56,852 nucleotides of DNA from JAQVEM01 sp964601205. Its GTDB lineage: Bacteria; Actinomycetota; Humimicrobiia; Humimicrobiales; Humimicrobiaceae. A program made the translations under genes and the position numbers. The notes under the pieces were generated by a model. The model searched no databases, had not been told where the DNA came from, and was given only the letters and a program-made list of their open reading frames with translations. Below, one piece after another: positions 9,484 through 17,615 of the stretch. Positions within the stretch are counted from its first letter, which is position 1; every line of letters starts with the position of its first letter. The DNA is taken from contig CAZRML010000024.1 in assembly GCA_964601205.1 (NCBI GenBank), positions 1 through 56,852 on the forward strand, in the 5' to 3' direction.

Positions 9484-9510
9484 TAAGTATCGGTTTTTTT
9501 TAACCGATAA
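9484..9510 (+). promoter_or_regulatory. Sigma-28-like promoter of the HD-GYP operon
   Basis: TAAG (9484-9487), 16 bp, CCGATAA (9504-9510), about 92 bp upstream of the HD-GYP start. Its -10 box is one arm of an 8-bp inverted repeat (9488-9495 and 9502-9509) whose other arm is the -10 box of the divergent pilZ promoter. Confidence 0.5.
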
Positions 9511-9514
9511 TTTA
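9487..9514 (-). promoter_or_regulatory. Sigma-28-like promoter of pilZ gene
   Basis: On the minus strand, TAAA (9511-9514), 17 bp, CCGATAC (9487-9493). It interlocks with the opposite-strand promoter so that the two genes cannot easily be initiated at the same time from the same DNA molecule. Confidence 0.5.
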
Positions 9515-9601
9515 GTTGACACTATTTTTTATAGGATAGGTGGATTTATGGCATTGATATTTAACAAAACGCATAAAAGAATATTTTAGCACTGGAGAGT
9601 A

Positions 9602-10651
9602 ATGGACATAAAAAACCATACAAATTCCTTGGTTTTAAGAAACGAGGATATTTCAAAAGCAGGAAATATGGCTTTCTCGAATATAAAGAAGGATTTCAAT
9701 GAATTGAATCTTCGGGTGGTGGACCTCCTTAAGGATAATAACCCGCCCGAAATGGAGCTATTGCTTACTACAGACGCTTTCGGAGAATTTACTTATAATA
9801 GCAAGAAAAAACAGACAGCCTCAAATAAATCGAGACCCTCAAATATAAAACCAATTCATATAAACGATAAGCTAAAAAATATACTGGAAACCCTGATGGC
9901 AAAGGATTTATCATTCACAAAAAAAGGGCTATCCTTTTCAAACGAATTGACTCTGTCATTACCGAATGACCAGGCATATTATCTGCTATTCGATAAGCTG
10001 CTTAGAGTAAATAATTTTCTGAGAACGAATTTTTCCAATATTATCGAACTTTTGATATCACTTATCGAATTAAAGGACAGATATACTCTGAGTCATTCCA
10101 TTAATGTAAGAAACACTTCGACACTCATAGCAAAACAGTTACAACTGGGAGAGAAAGATATCAATGAGATATGCTATGCTGCTGCACTTCATGATATAGG
10201 CAAGATTACCATTCCTGAATCTATTTTAAATAAGCCATCGAAACTTACTATCGAAGAATTCAAGGAAATAAAAAAACATCCCATCCAGGGGGCTTCTCTG
10301 TTAGCCAGTATTAAAAACTTAAAGAATGTCAGTAAGATAATAATGCACCACCATGAGAGATATGACGGGAATGGTTATCCCATAGGATTGTCTGCCCTCA
10401 AAATACCTATAGGTTCCAGGATTATAGCAGTTGCCGATGCTTATGAAGCAATGACCAGTAAAAGACCTTATCGGGAAAAGATGTCCAAAATAGACGCTAT
10501 AAATATAATTAAAAATGAATCAGGATCTCAATTCGACCCGGAGGTAGTAGAAGCATTTCTGGATATAATGTTTAAGATTCCAAAAAAGGGAATACTTAAT
10601 CCATGCGACAATAGTAATTTATCTCAAAACAAAGTTATTTATAACAGGTGA
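9602..10651 (+). CDS. HD-GYP domain c-di-GMP phosphodiesterase
   Basis: A 349-residue protein with a C-terminal HD-GYP domain (about 150-335). Metal ligands are visible: H197-D198 in AALHDIGK, the H249-H250-H251-E252 cluster, and the signature GNGYP (residues 256-260), a variant of HHERxDGxGYP; D283-like VADAYEAMTSKRPYR follows. It should hydrolyse c-di-GMP to pGpG or GMP. The first about 140 residues have no membrane segment and no known sensor fold that I recognise. GGAGAG lies before the ATG. It leads an operon of four genes. Lowering c-di-GMP favours motility, which fits the flagellar setting. Confidence 0.93.
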   Translation: MDIKNHTNSLVLRNEDISKAGNMAFSNIKKDFNELNLRVVDLLKDNNPPEMELLLTTDAFGEFTYNSKKKQTASNKSRPSNIKPIHINDKLKNILETLMAKDLSFTKKGLSFSNELTLSLPNDQAYYLLFDKLLRVNNFLRTNFSNIIELLISLIELKDRYTLSHSINVRNTSTLIAKQLQLGEKDINEICYAAALHDIGKITIPESILNKPSKLTIEEFKEIKKHPIQGASLLASIKNLKNVSKIIMHHHERYDGNGYPIGLSALKIPIGSRIIAVADAYEAMTSKRPYREKMSKIDAINIIKNESGSQFDPEVVEAFLDIMFKIPKKGILNPCDNSNLSQNKVIYNR

Positions 10652-10660
10652 TTTTTAAAC

Positions 10661-11173
10661 ATGGATAAGATCTGGATAATTTTAATAACAATTCTGTCAA
10701 CGGCAACCTTTACAGCAGGAGCGATATTTCTGGGCACATTCTTATCAGAAAAAAAGAAAGATAGACTGGATTTAAGCCTGATACGGGAAAGAGGAAAGAA
10801 GCTGCAGGAGATAAGAAGAAAAAATCTCGGTAGTGCCTATTTCGAGTTAAAAAATAACATTTTCATATTATACAATATCCGGGAATTAGCAAAAAACAGA
10901 AATTTCGACCTTGCAGCAAAACTTTTGGAAGAAATCAAGGTAGAGCATGCTTCAAACCTGAGCAAGAAAATTAGATTGAACAGAGCAGAATTTGAAGTAG
11001 TAGATGAGATGTATTTACCGGAGTTATTTAAAAAGAAAATAGAATTTAATATCGGTTTATGCCAGGAAAATAATACCAGCTATCTTGAATTCAGAGCTGA
11101 TATCGAGAAGTTTATCGAAAAACTTAAAGAAACCGGAAAAAAATTCAAAGACGTTTTTATCGAGATGAAATAA
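10661..11173 (+). CDS. Single-TM membrane protein of unknown function
   Basis: 170 residues, with one N-terminal membrane helix (about 5-27, small residues and Ile) and a cytoplasmic, highly charged, mostly helical remainder (Lys/Glu-rich, for example EKKKDRLDLSLIRERGKKLQ). No family recognised. AGGTGA lies nine bases before the ATG and the gene starts nine bases after the HD-GYP stop, so it is translationally linked to the phosphodiesterase. It could tether or modulate it (inference only). Confidence 0.75.
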   Translation: MDKIWIILITILSTATFTAGAIFLGTFLSEKKKDRLDLSLIRERGKKLQEIRRKNLGSAYFELKNNIFILYNIRELAKNRNFDLAAKLLEEIKVEHASNLSKKIRLNRAEFEVVDEMYLPELFKKKIEFNIGLCQENNTSYLEFRADIEKFIEKLKETGKKFKDVFIEMK

Positions 11174-11179
11174 TTTATT

Positions 11180-11485
11180 ATGAATAGAAAAGAACTAATT
11201 GAAATTACAACTATAAAAAACGAAATAGTAGCCGAGAAGCTGATTGAAGAAAAAAAATTCAATGAAGCTGAAATGCTATTGGAAAGAAATGTTAAACTTA
11301 AAAGCAACAGCTACAAAACTTATGACCTGTTATTAAAAATATTTATGGGTAAAAACAGTTATAATGATATTATCAGGGTGTTGAATATCGCGATAAAAAA
11401 TTCTCCGGATAAAGCAAAAGTCTGCAGAGAACTCAGAAAAGTTACTATACTCAATGAACTGGTAAAGAATATTTATCAGGTATAA
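11180..11485 (+). CDS. Small TPR-like helical protein
   Basis: A 101-residue, all-helical, basic protein. Its core (EKLIEEKKFNEAEMLLERNVKLK, split here as three helices, then YDLLLKIF and VLNIAIKNSP) has the spacing of about two TPR hairpins. It is clearly related to the protein encoded on the opposite strand at 12049-12387 (shared TYDLL..., N-Y-x-x-x-I-x-x-LN-x-AIK pattern), so the two are paralogs. It starts six bases after the preceding gene without an obvious ribosome binding site, suggesting translational coupling. Function unknown. Confidence 0.72.
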   Translation: MNRKELIEITTIKNEIVAEKLIEEKKFNEAEMLLERNVKLKSNSYKTYDLLLKIFMGKNSYNDIIRVLNIAIKNSPDKAKVCRELRKVTILNELVKNIYQV

Positions 11486-11543
11486 AATATTAAAGACAAA
11501 GGTTATTTAAACTTAAGCTATACCACTCGAATAATTCATAAAA

Positions 11544-12059
11544 GTGGAAAACAAAAATATACAAAAAACAATAAAAAACAGTATAAATAAATATTTTGGG
11601 AATGATTCGGAATATACCCTGATAAAAACCGGGACAAATCAATATATTTTGGTCACCCCATATCTGGATGACAAAAATGATTTTATCGAGTTAGAAGTAT
11701 ATCCCACTGATAAAAACAAACTTGTAATTTCTGATTTCGGAAGAGCTCTGAAACATTTATTTAAAAGTGGTGCCGGTTTTCAGAGAAAAGGAATACTGTA
11801 TACTCAGATAAAAAAAATTACCAACTATGCCGGAGTGGATATAAGAGAAAATAAATTTGAAATCAAAACTGATTTCAAGAGTGCCGGTAAAAGTATATCC
11901 AGCATGGTCAGAGCTTTACAAAGAATTTACAGCTTAAGCAATCTTAGCGAAGAAGAAGTTAGAAGAAAATTCGGCGATATTCTAAAAGAAATCTATAAAT
12001 CCAATTACGGCAACAAAGACCATCCCGCTAGCAGTCCCGAAGATAACACTAATTCTTAG
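11544..12059 (+). CDS. DUF1828-like protein
   Basis: 171 residues. Residues about 20-110 resemble DUF1828, a domain found in phage- and defence-associated proteins: a TPYLDDKNDFIELEVY segment, then LVISDFGRALKHLF, matching the family pattern of an acidic D-x-I-E-L core followed by a D-x-G motif. It starts with GTG and shows no clear ribosome binding site, so the exact start is uncertain. It is the last gene of the HD-GYP operon, 58 bp after its neighbour. DUF1828 proteins have no settled biochemical role. Confidence 0.65.
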   Translation: MENKNIQKTIKNSINKYFGNDSEYTLIKTGTNQYILVTPYLDDKNDFIELEVYPTDKNKLVISDFGRALKHLFKSGAGFQRKGILYTQIKKITNYAGVDIRENKFEIKTDFKSAGKSISSMVRALQRIYSLSNLSEEEVRRKFGDILKEIYKSNYGNKDHPASSPEDNTNS

Positions 12060-12062
12060 TGT
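12046..12062. terminator. Hairpin at convergent gene ends
   Basis: ACACTAA (12046-12052), loop TTC, TTAGTGT (12056-12062), then CTTTT on the plus strand. It overlaps the stop codons of both convergent genes, which themselves overlap by 11 bp. A modest bidirectional terminator. Confidence 0.55.
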
Positions 12063-12387
12063 CTTTTATCCGTTCGATATCATCCATTATTTTTCTGGTT
12101 ATGAAATCCTTTTTTAACTTTCTATATTTTTGTTTATTATTGCAGTATTTGATTGCCATATTCAATAATTTTATTACTTTACTATAATTATTCTCCCTGC
12201 TGTAGACATAGAAAAGTAAATCATATGTTAAAGAACTGCTGGTACACATTTTTAGATTTTCTTTCAGTAATTTTATGGCAACTTTTACTTTTCCTTCTTT
12301 TACCAGCTCCTCAGCTTTTTCTTCATTTTTTTTTACCGATTCTGAGTCATCCAGAAATTCCTCTTCAGGCTTTTTTTCTGAATTCAT
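12049..12387 (-). CDS. Small TPR-like helical protein (paralog of 11180-11485)
   Basis: 112 residues from the ATG at 12387, which has AGGTGA five bases upstream; a longer reading frame to 12477 would run through a terminator-like hairpin and is not credible. The first 25 residues are acidic and disordered; residues about 28-105 form helical pairs related to the 101-residue protein encoded opposite. The shared core is TYDLLF, NNYSKVIKLLNMAIKYC and KYRKLKK. Its mRNA appears to start near 12640 and pass a terminator hairpin before the coding region, so expression may depend on read-through. Function unknown. Confidence 0.72.
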   Translation of the reverse strand: MNSEKKPEEEFLDDSESVKKNEEKAEELVKEGKVKVAIKLLKENLKMCTSSSLTYDLLFYVYSRENNYSKVIKLLNMAIKYCNNKQKYRKLKKDFITRKIMDDIERIKDTKN

Positions 12388-12440
12388 TTTAATCACCTGA
12401 TACTTAGTAACACCCACTTCCGCGAAAACACTCCACAAAT

Positions 12441-12640
12441 AAAAAAAGCCATCTAGTAAAACTAAATGGCCCTGCAAGAATCATTAAAATAACATAATAT
12501 TAATTTGAATTTTACATAGAGACAATTCATCAGCAATTATTCTCCTGCGCTAATCTATCATACTAAAACCCCACCTCGCAGACAAACCTCTAAGATACCA
12601 AACCTTTCGTTTATACAATAATCTTATCATCATAATTATC
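12441..12640 (-). ncRNA. Putative structured leader or small RNA
   Basis: Predicted transcript of about 200 nt between a strong sigma-70 promoter (start near 12640) and an intrinsic terminator: GCCATTTAGT, loop TTT, ACTAGATGGC (12448-12470, one mismatch) followed by seven U (12441-12447). Inside it a CTGCG / CGCAG pair encloses a 27-nt loop. A 24-codon TTG-started frame with AGGAG before it ends inside the terminator stem. The TPR-like gene begins about 55 nt after the terminator, so this is either a regulatory leader (attenuator) for that gene or an independent small RNA. No known riboswitch class was recognised. Confidence 0.4.
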
Positions 12641-12646
12641 AAGTTT

Positions 12647-12675
12647 ATAATAATATATCTAAACATTCGTGTCAA
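12647..12675 (-). promoter_or_regulatory. Strong sigma-70-type promoter
   Basis: On the minus strand, TTGACA (12670-12675), 17 bp, TATTAT (12647-12652). It drives the putative leader/small RNA at 12441-12640. Confidence 0.6.
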
Positions 12676-12885
12676 AATAATAAAAATTTCAAGAATCGGA
12701 ACCACATTTAGCGAAAACATTAATATTGCCATTTTGCCTCTATAGTTTCTAAAAATATTAACCGATATATAAATTGATAAATATAATTCTTATTATAATT
12801 CTCAGGTAAAGACGGGATGTTTTAATCACTTATTTAAATTACTATAAAAATTATAAATATTAGAAACCAAAGGATTGGTATTAAA

Positions 12886-13104
12886 ATGAAAAAAAAAGGA
12901 ATAATACAAACTGATATTAGAGATTTAAGGATAAATCTCACCAGATATATAGATAAATACCCCGGGAAAAAAATTTATATTTCCAAGTATAATAGAATAA
13001 TAGGTGAATTAAAATTTTACTCTGATGAAGAAAAGAACCAGGCGAGAATCAGTATCGCCAGAGAAATAATAAAAAATTCAAATGCAGGTTTGGACCTTTT
13101 GTAA
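12886..13104 (+). CDS. Small Phd/YefM-like protein (possible orphan antitoxin)
   Basis: 72 residues. The pattern DLRINLTRYIDKYPG, KKIYISKYNRIIGEL resembles the N-terminal DNA-binding fold of Phd/YefM antitoxins (an LRxNLxxY helix, then a short sheet ending in a basic turn). The usual toxin-binding tail is replaced by a short helix, and no toxin gene follows. AAAGGA lies ten bases before the ATG. It is placed just beyond the terminator of the flagellar operon, on the opposite strand. The family call is tentative; it could also be a stand-alone transcriptional regulator. Confidence 0.5.
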   Translation: MKKKGIIQTDIRDLRINLTRYIDKYPGKKIYISKYNRIIGELKFYSDEEKNQARISIAREIIKNSNAGLDLL

Positions 13105-13112
13105 AAAAAAAG

Positions 13113-13141
13113 ATAGTTTTATGGCTTCCCGGTGAAACTAT
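13113..13141 (-). terminator. Terminator of the main flagellar operon
   Basis: On the minus strand, ATAGTTT (13135-13141), a 15-nt loop, AAACTAT (13113-13119), then C and nine U (from 13112 down). The first arm overlaps the last gene's stop codon. It ends the operon running from flgB to here. Confidence 0.75.
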
Positions 13142-13596
13142 TTGATGTTATTAAATACATAATCTATCACTTCCGCGAGAATCCAGAATATTGCTCCGGA
13201 ATATAACCCCCTCCTTAAAGCTTCAGTGATAGTAACATTATTGGCCATACTCAAAAAAACCGTTATAACAATGGCTGCCAGTACAAGAAACCAGTGTATT
13301 CTTAGATCGGCAAGGTTGTATTTCGGTTTATGTTCATCAATATTGTCATATCCCAATCTATCATCCCCATCTTCCGAATCTTTAACTTCTCCTGCGTCTG
13401 ATACTCCCGATTGCTCTATTTTACTGTAATCCTTTGCACTGTCTGATTTGCCATTCCCGGTAGTTAGATTACTTTTCAAGTCTGATTTATTCTGATTCCC
13501 TGCCGGATCTGCCCCGTTTTTTTCTACTTTATCGTTTATGTCATTCACAGGATCCCTTTTTATCTTATCTGTATTAGTAACGTCTTTTTCGACCAT
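13138..13596 (-). CDS. Small C-terminal membrane protein of the flagellar operon
   Basis: 152 residues: about 95 residues of a low-complexity charged and Ser/Asp/Asn-rich region, then two hydrophobic segments (about 100-120 and 128-148; HWFLVLAAIVITVFLSMA and SGAIFWILAEVIDYVF). It starts about 40 bp after flhA and is the last gene before the operon terminator. I do not recognise a family; FlhF and FlhG, which often follow FlhA, are absent, and this protein does not resemble either. It may be a lineage-specific motor or export accessory protein. Confidence 0.7.
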   Translation of the reverse strand: MVEKDVTNTDKIKRDPVNDINDKVEKNGADPAGNQNKSDLKSNLTTGNGKSDSAKDYSKIEQSGVSDAGEVKDSEDGDDRLGYDNIDEHKPKYNLADLRIHWFLVLAAIVITVFLSMANNVTITEALRRGLYSGAIFWILAEVIDYVFNNIK

Positions 13597-13633
13597 TCAT
13601 GCCTCCCGGTAAATAAACCACCATCCAGAAACT

Positions 13634-15709
13634 TTATTTAAAACTTATCATACCCACAGGTTCGATTTTTATTCCCTGTATTATCTCATCATAAGAAAGA
13701 ACAACTACACCCGGTTTTATTCTTTCGGAAATTTGCCTTAGCTGCAGCCTTACCGGAGCAAGACTTATAATTATCTGAGTTAGACCCTGCAGGGAAACTC
13801 TTTTCGATTCCAGCTTGATTTTATTAGTTAGCTCTTTAATATATTCAGGATCCATAACACACTTAACCCCCTGCTCGCCCTGCTGTATCGAGTCCATAAT
13901 CTTCTGCTCTACTTCGGGGTCGACAACTATTGCAGACAACACCCCCGGGGGATTTTCGTACATCTTGGTTATTGAGCGTGCCAGACCCTGTCTGGCAAAC
14001 TCAGTCAATAAATCAATATTTTTTGTTAACTTTGCTTTGGTTGAGATTGTTTCAAGTATGGTAGTCAGATCCTTTATCGGTATTCTTTCCTTCAGCAGAT
14101 TTCTCAATATAAGATGCAGTTCACTCAGAGCTATAACCTTTGGTATAACTTCATTAACCACCACGGGATTATATTTAGAGAGTTTATCAAGAAGTTTTTG
14201 AACATCCTGTACTCCAAGAATCTCGTTAGCGTATTCTTTTATCACCTCAGTTAAATGAGTAACCAGAAGAGACACAGGGTCTATAACTGTTAATCCTTTT
14301 TCTTCGGCTTCCCCTTTTCTATCAGCATCTATCCATCTTGCAGGAAGACCGAATACCGGCTCTACCGTGTCTTCACCTTTGATATCGAAGCCTTCACCGC
14401 TTGGATCCAGAACCATAAACTTATTTATATGCAGTTCGTTTTCAGCTACTTCGGTACCTTTTATTTTTATCCTATAACGGTTTTCCTCGAGCCTTATATT
14501 GTCCCTTATCCTTATAGGAGGAACTATGAACCCTGTCTCGGAAACAATCTGTTTTTTTATCAAATTAATTCTTACCGAAAGATTCTCGTGGTCATCGGAG
14601 CCAGCAATGCTTATCAACCCATAACCCAGCTCCACCTCTATCAAATCAAGATAAAGATCCTGGTCAAATTCATCTTTCGAATCTTCTATACTTTTCATTT
14701 CCATTTCTCTCTGAAGCTGCTTCTTTTGATCAGCCTCCTTTCTTAACCTTCTCGATTGGAATAGCGACAACACCCCCAGCATGCCTCCGATGACAAAAAA
14801 AGGTATCTTTGGCATCCCGCTAATGAAACCAAACATAGCTATTATCGCTGCAGATATACCCAGCGCCTTCGGCTGCGCCATGAACTGTATCAATATCTGT
14901 CTGCTCATATTGCTATCCGACACTGCCCTTGTTACCACCAGACCGGTAGATACCGATATAAGAAGAGCAGGGATCTGTGAAACAAGCCCATCACCGATAG
15001 TCAGCAGACTGTACTTTTGTAATGCTTCCGTGAAGGTAAGATTTTGCTGTAACATACCGATGCCAAATCCTCCAAACAAATTAATCAATACTATAATAAC
15101 TCCGGCTATGGCATCCCCTTTTACAAATTTACTCGCTCCATCCATTGCTCCATAAAAGTCTGCCTGCCGTCCAATTTCCCTTCTTTCCTTTTTGGCTTCC
15201 TCCTCGGTGATTACTCCCGCGTTTAAGTCGGCATCTATAGACATTTGCCTTCCTGGAAGGGCGTCCAGCGTAAACCTTGCCGCCACTTCCGCTACTCTAT
15301 TGGCACCCTGGATTATAACCACGAAATTTACTATTACCAGTATCAAAAATACCACGAAACCGACGATAAAATTACCGCCTATGACAAAATGGCCGAAAGC
15401 ATTTATCACGCCTCCTGCGTACCCATTAAGTAAAATAAGGCGTGTGGTAGAAATGTTTAATGACAGCCTGAATAGAGTTGCAACAAGTAACAATGAGGGG
15501 AATATCGAAAAGTCCAGAGGTTTTAATGTGTATAGGGATATGAGAAATATAGTCATGCTCAAAGCGATATTCATACCCAGCAGGGCGTCCATTAAAGCTG
15601 GCGGGATCGGGATAATCATCATCAATATAACCCCAACAATCATAAAAGTTATTAAGACATCCAGATTATTCATAAGAATACCGGGAAACGAAGCTAAGCT
15701 TTTTCTCAT
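13634..15709 (-). CDS. flhA: Flagellar export gate protein FlhA
   Basis: 691 residues, normal length. The N-terminal half holds about eight membrane helices, with the conserved cytoplasmic loop between them (the FHIPEP region, here RVAEVAARFTLDALPGRQMSID); the C-terminal half (from about 340) is the cytoplasmic ring domain that binds chaperone-substrate complexes. FlhA with FlhB, FliP, FliQ and FliR forms the proton-driven export gate. Its ATG overlaps the flhB stop by four bases (ATGA), so translation is coupled. Confidence 0.97.
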   Translation of the reverse strand: MRKSLASFPGILMNNLDVLITFMIVGVILMMIIPIPPALMDALLGMNIALSMTIFLISLYTLKPLDFSIFPSLLLVATLFRLSLNISTTRLILLNGYAGGVINAFGHFVIGGNFIVGFVVFLILVIVNFVVIIQGANRVAEVAARFTLDALPGRQMSIDADLNAGVITEEEAKKERREIGRQADFYGAMDGASKFVKGDAIAGVIIVLINLFGGFGIGMLQQNLTFTEALQKYSLLTIGDGLVSQIPALLISVSTGLVVTRAVSDSNMSRQILIQFMAQPKALGISAAIIAMFGFISGMPKIPFFVIGGMLGVLSLFQSRRLRKEADQKKQLQREMEMKSIEDSKDEFDQDLYLDLIEVELGYGLISIAGSDDHENLSVRINLIKKQIVSETGFIVPPIRIRDNIRLEENRYRIKIKGTEVAENELHINKFMVLDPSGEGFDIKGEDTVEPVFGLPARWIDADRKGEAEEKGLTVIDPVSLLVTHLTEVIKEYANEILGVQDVQKLLDKLSKYNPVVVNEVIPKVIALSELHLILRNLLKERIPIKDLTTILETISTKAKLTKNIDLLTEFARQGLARSITKMYENPPGVLSAIVVDPEVEQKIMDSIQQGEQGVKCVMDPEYIKELTNKIKLESKRVSLQGLTQIIISLAPVRLQLRQISERIKPGVVVLSYDEIIQGIKIEPVGMISFK

Positions 15710-16776
15710 AGACTCCCTACTTTCACATACTTATTTTTGAGTTTGAAAACATAAGCAAGAATCTCTGCAACCGCCTTATATAGAACCGGAGGTACTTCCT
15801 GTCCTATTTCAACAGTTTTATAAAGAGTATGTGCCACAAATTTGTTTTCGATTACAGGTACATCATTCTCGAATGCTATCTCCCTTATCCTCTGGGCTAT
15901 AAGCCTGGCCCCTTTCGCAGTAACCTTTGGAGCATTTAACCCAGGTTTATACATCAATGCCACCGCATACATGGTCGGGTTGGTAACCACTACATCGGAG
16001 TCGGGAACATCCTTCATCATACGGGCTCTTGAAAGTTGGATGTGTCTGGTTTTCCTTCTTGATTTCATTAGCGGGTCGCCTTCCTGCTGCCTGTATTCCT
16101 GCTTGACTTCCTGCTTGGTCATCATTATGTTTTTTTCGTACCGGTTTTTCTGGTACATGTAATCAAAAGCAGAAATGAACAGCATTATCAGAGCAACCCG
16201 GCTTCCCAGCTGATATATAATACTTATCAGCTTGTCAGCCACATAGAAAGAACTTTTACCCAACAATAACGAAAGCTGCATAAAATTGGACTCCAGTAAT
16301 TTATATGATAGCAGAGATATAATGACTATCTTTAATATATCTTTAATAAGGGATACCAGAGTATTTAATGAAAAAAGTCTCTTTATCCCATTTGCCAGAT
16401 TAAATCTTGAAGCAAAATTTTTTAGATGCTCAAAACTGACCACCAATTTTACCTGCGCAACATTCGCTACCAGGCCTATCACCGCAGAAGCTATCAAAAA
16501 AGGACCGGTTATCTTCATATAGGACCAGATTGTTTCTTTACCTATATCGTTTAAATATTCAAAAGTCAGACTTCTGGTAGGAATAGATGTTAGAGTCTTA
16601 AGCATGAAATCATAGATATCATTTATCAGCCCTGCACCCATAAGGCTTATTAATACAAAACCGGCCAGCATTATCAATGATGAGTTGATATCCTGGGACC
16701 TTGCAACATTCCCCTTTCTTCTTTCATCTGCCCTTTTTTTGACAGTCGCTTTTTCAGTTTTTCCTTCTTGTTCCAT
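15706..16776 (-). CDS. flhB: Flagellar export switch protein FlhB, with variant NPTM cleavage motif
   Basis: 356 residues: a basic N-terminus (KTEKATVKKRADERRKG), four membrane helices, a cytoplasmic linker and the autocleavage domain. In nearly all FlhB proteins this domain self-cleaves at Asn-Pro in NPTH, switching export from rod/hook to filament substrates. Here the motif reads N266-P267-T268-M269 (VVVTNPTMYAVALMYKPG): the His is replaced by Met, confirmed in the DNA (codons AAC CCG ACC ATG). The catalytic Asn-Pro is intact, so cleavage may still occur but perhaps at a different rate. It starts 23 bp after fliR. Confidence 0.96.
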   Translation of the reverse strand: MEQEGKTEKATVKKRADERRKGNVARSQDINSSLIMLAGFVLISLMGAGLINDIYDFMLKTLTSIPTRSLTFEYLNDIGKETIWSYMKITGPFLIASAVIGLVANVAQVKLVVSFEHLKNFASRFNLANGIKRLFSLNTLVSLIKDILKIVIISLLSYKLLESNFMQLSLLLGKSSFYVADKLISIIYQLGSRVALIMLFISAFDYMYQKNRYEKNIMMTKQEVKQEYRQQEGDPLMKSRRKTRHIQLSRARMMKDVPDSDVVVTNPTMYAVALMYKPGLNAPKVTAKGARLIAQRIREIAFENDVPVIENKFVAHTLYKTVEIGQEVPPVLYKAVAEILAYVFKLKNKYVKVGSL

Positions 16777-16799
16777 AACCTATTTACCAGCCTCTGCTT

Positions 16800-17594
16800 T
16801 TATATCCTTAGAAACTTTAACATGTACTTAATATCTACAAAACTGCCATTAAATAAGCTCTGTAGATAAGGGACGGTGTTAATCATGGTCAGAGCTATAA
16901 CCAATAAACCTACCATGATTTTTAATGGAAATCCCACTATGAATACCGGTATCTGGGGAATTACCCGTGCCAGTATGGCCAGAGCGATTTCTGTCAAAAC
17001 CAGTGAAGATGCGACAGGTGCGGCAATCTTAAAACCGACTACCAGAATATCCCCAAAAGACCTTACCAGTATCTCAATTACCTCGGGTTTGAACTCAACC
17101 TTTCCCAGAGGGAGCATTTCGTAACTCTTAACTATTGCCTCTATCAATGTGCTATGCCCTCCCATGATAAAAAAAATAGTCACAGCTATTATCCCAAAGA
17201 AATTCGAAGTTAGAGTAGCATTAATATTGCTAACAGGATCCACTATCTGAGAAAACCCGAATCCATTATTGAGGTCGATTATCCTGCCTGCCATCTGTAT
17301 GGCAGAAAAGATTGCTGTCACGATAAAACCGATAATAAGACCTATTATAAGTTCAGAAGCCAGGAATCTGAATATTTCATAGTAATTTAGACTCGCTATG
17401 TCAATACTAATTCCAACCACAGGGAAGATAAGCAGTGCAAAGGAAAGAGAAAAAAATAATTTTACACTATTTGGTATAACCCTTGCATTAAGGGCCGGGA
17501 TACTGAAGAAGATAGTAGCTATCCGGGTAACCACCATACCAAAAGGTAATGTATTATATGAAACTAAATTCAAAAAATTAAAAATATTCCCCAT
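16800..17594 (-). CDS. fliR: Flagellar export gate protein FliR
   Basis: 264 residues, about six membrane helices with Gly- and Asn-rich turns (AGRIIDLNNGFGFSQIVDPVSN is the conserved FliR loop), ending in a short cytoplasmic tail. It joins FliP and FliQ in the core of the export gate under the MS ring. Length is normal and no FliR-FlhB fusion is present: flhB is a separate gene 23 bp downstream. Confidence 0.96.
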   Translation of the reverse strand: MGNIFNFLNLVSYNTLPFGMVVTRIATIFFSIPALNARVIPNSVKLFFSLSFALLIFPVVGISIDIASLNYYEIFRFLASELIIGLIIGFIVTAIFSAIQMAGRIIDLNNGFGFSQIVDPVSNINATLTSNFFGIIAVTIFFIMGGHSTLIEAIVKSYEMLPLGKVEFKPEVIEILVRSFGDILVVGFKIAAPVASSLVLTEIALAILARVIPQIPVFIVGFPLKIMVGLLVIALTMINTVPYLQSLFNGSFVDIKYMLKFLRI

Positions 17595-17615
17595 CTCATC
17601 CCATCCTTATTTAAA

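Larger units (their letters stand above)
12388..12885. other. Non-coding stretch
   Basis: No convincing protein gene. It holds a strong promoter reading leftward (12647-12675), a terminator-like hairpin (12441-12470) and the region between them, described separately. A 60-codon frame on the minus strand (12550-12732) contains the promoter and is probably not real. From 12676 to 12885 I see only AT-rich sequence, including a poor sigma-28-like box at 12762-12768. Confidence 0.6.

Noticed and set aside
12550..12732. 60-codon hydrophobic frame on the minus strand
   Set aside because: It contains a near-perfect promoter and part of the predicted RNA; no family or conservation cue.
12762..12768. 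CCGATAT as a sigma-28 promoter for the Phd-like gene
   Set aside because: No TAAA-like -35 box and more than 110 bp from the start codon.
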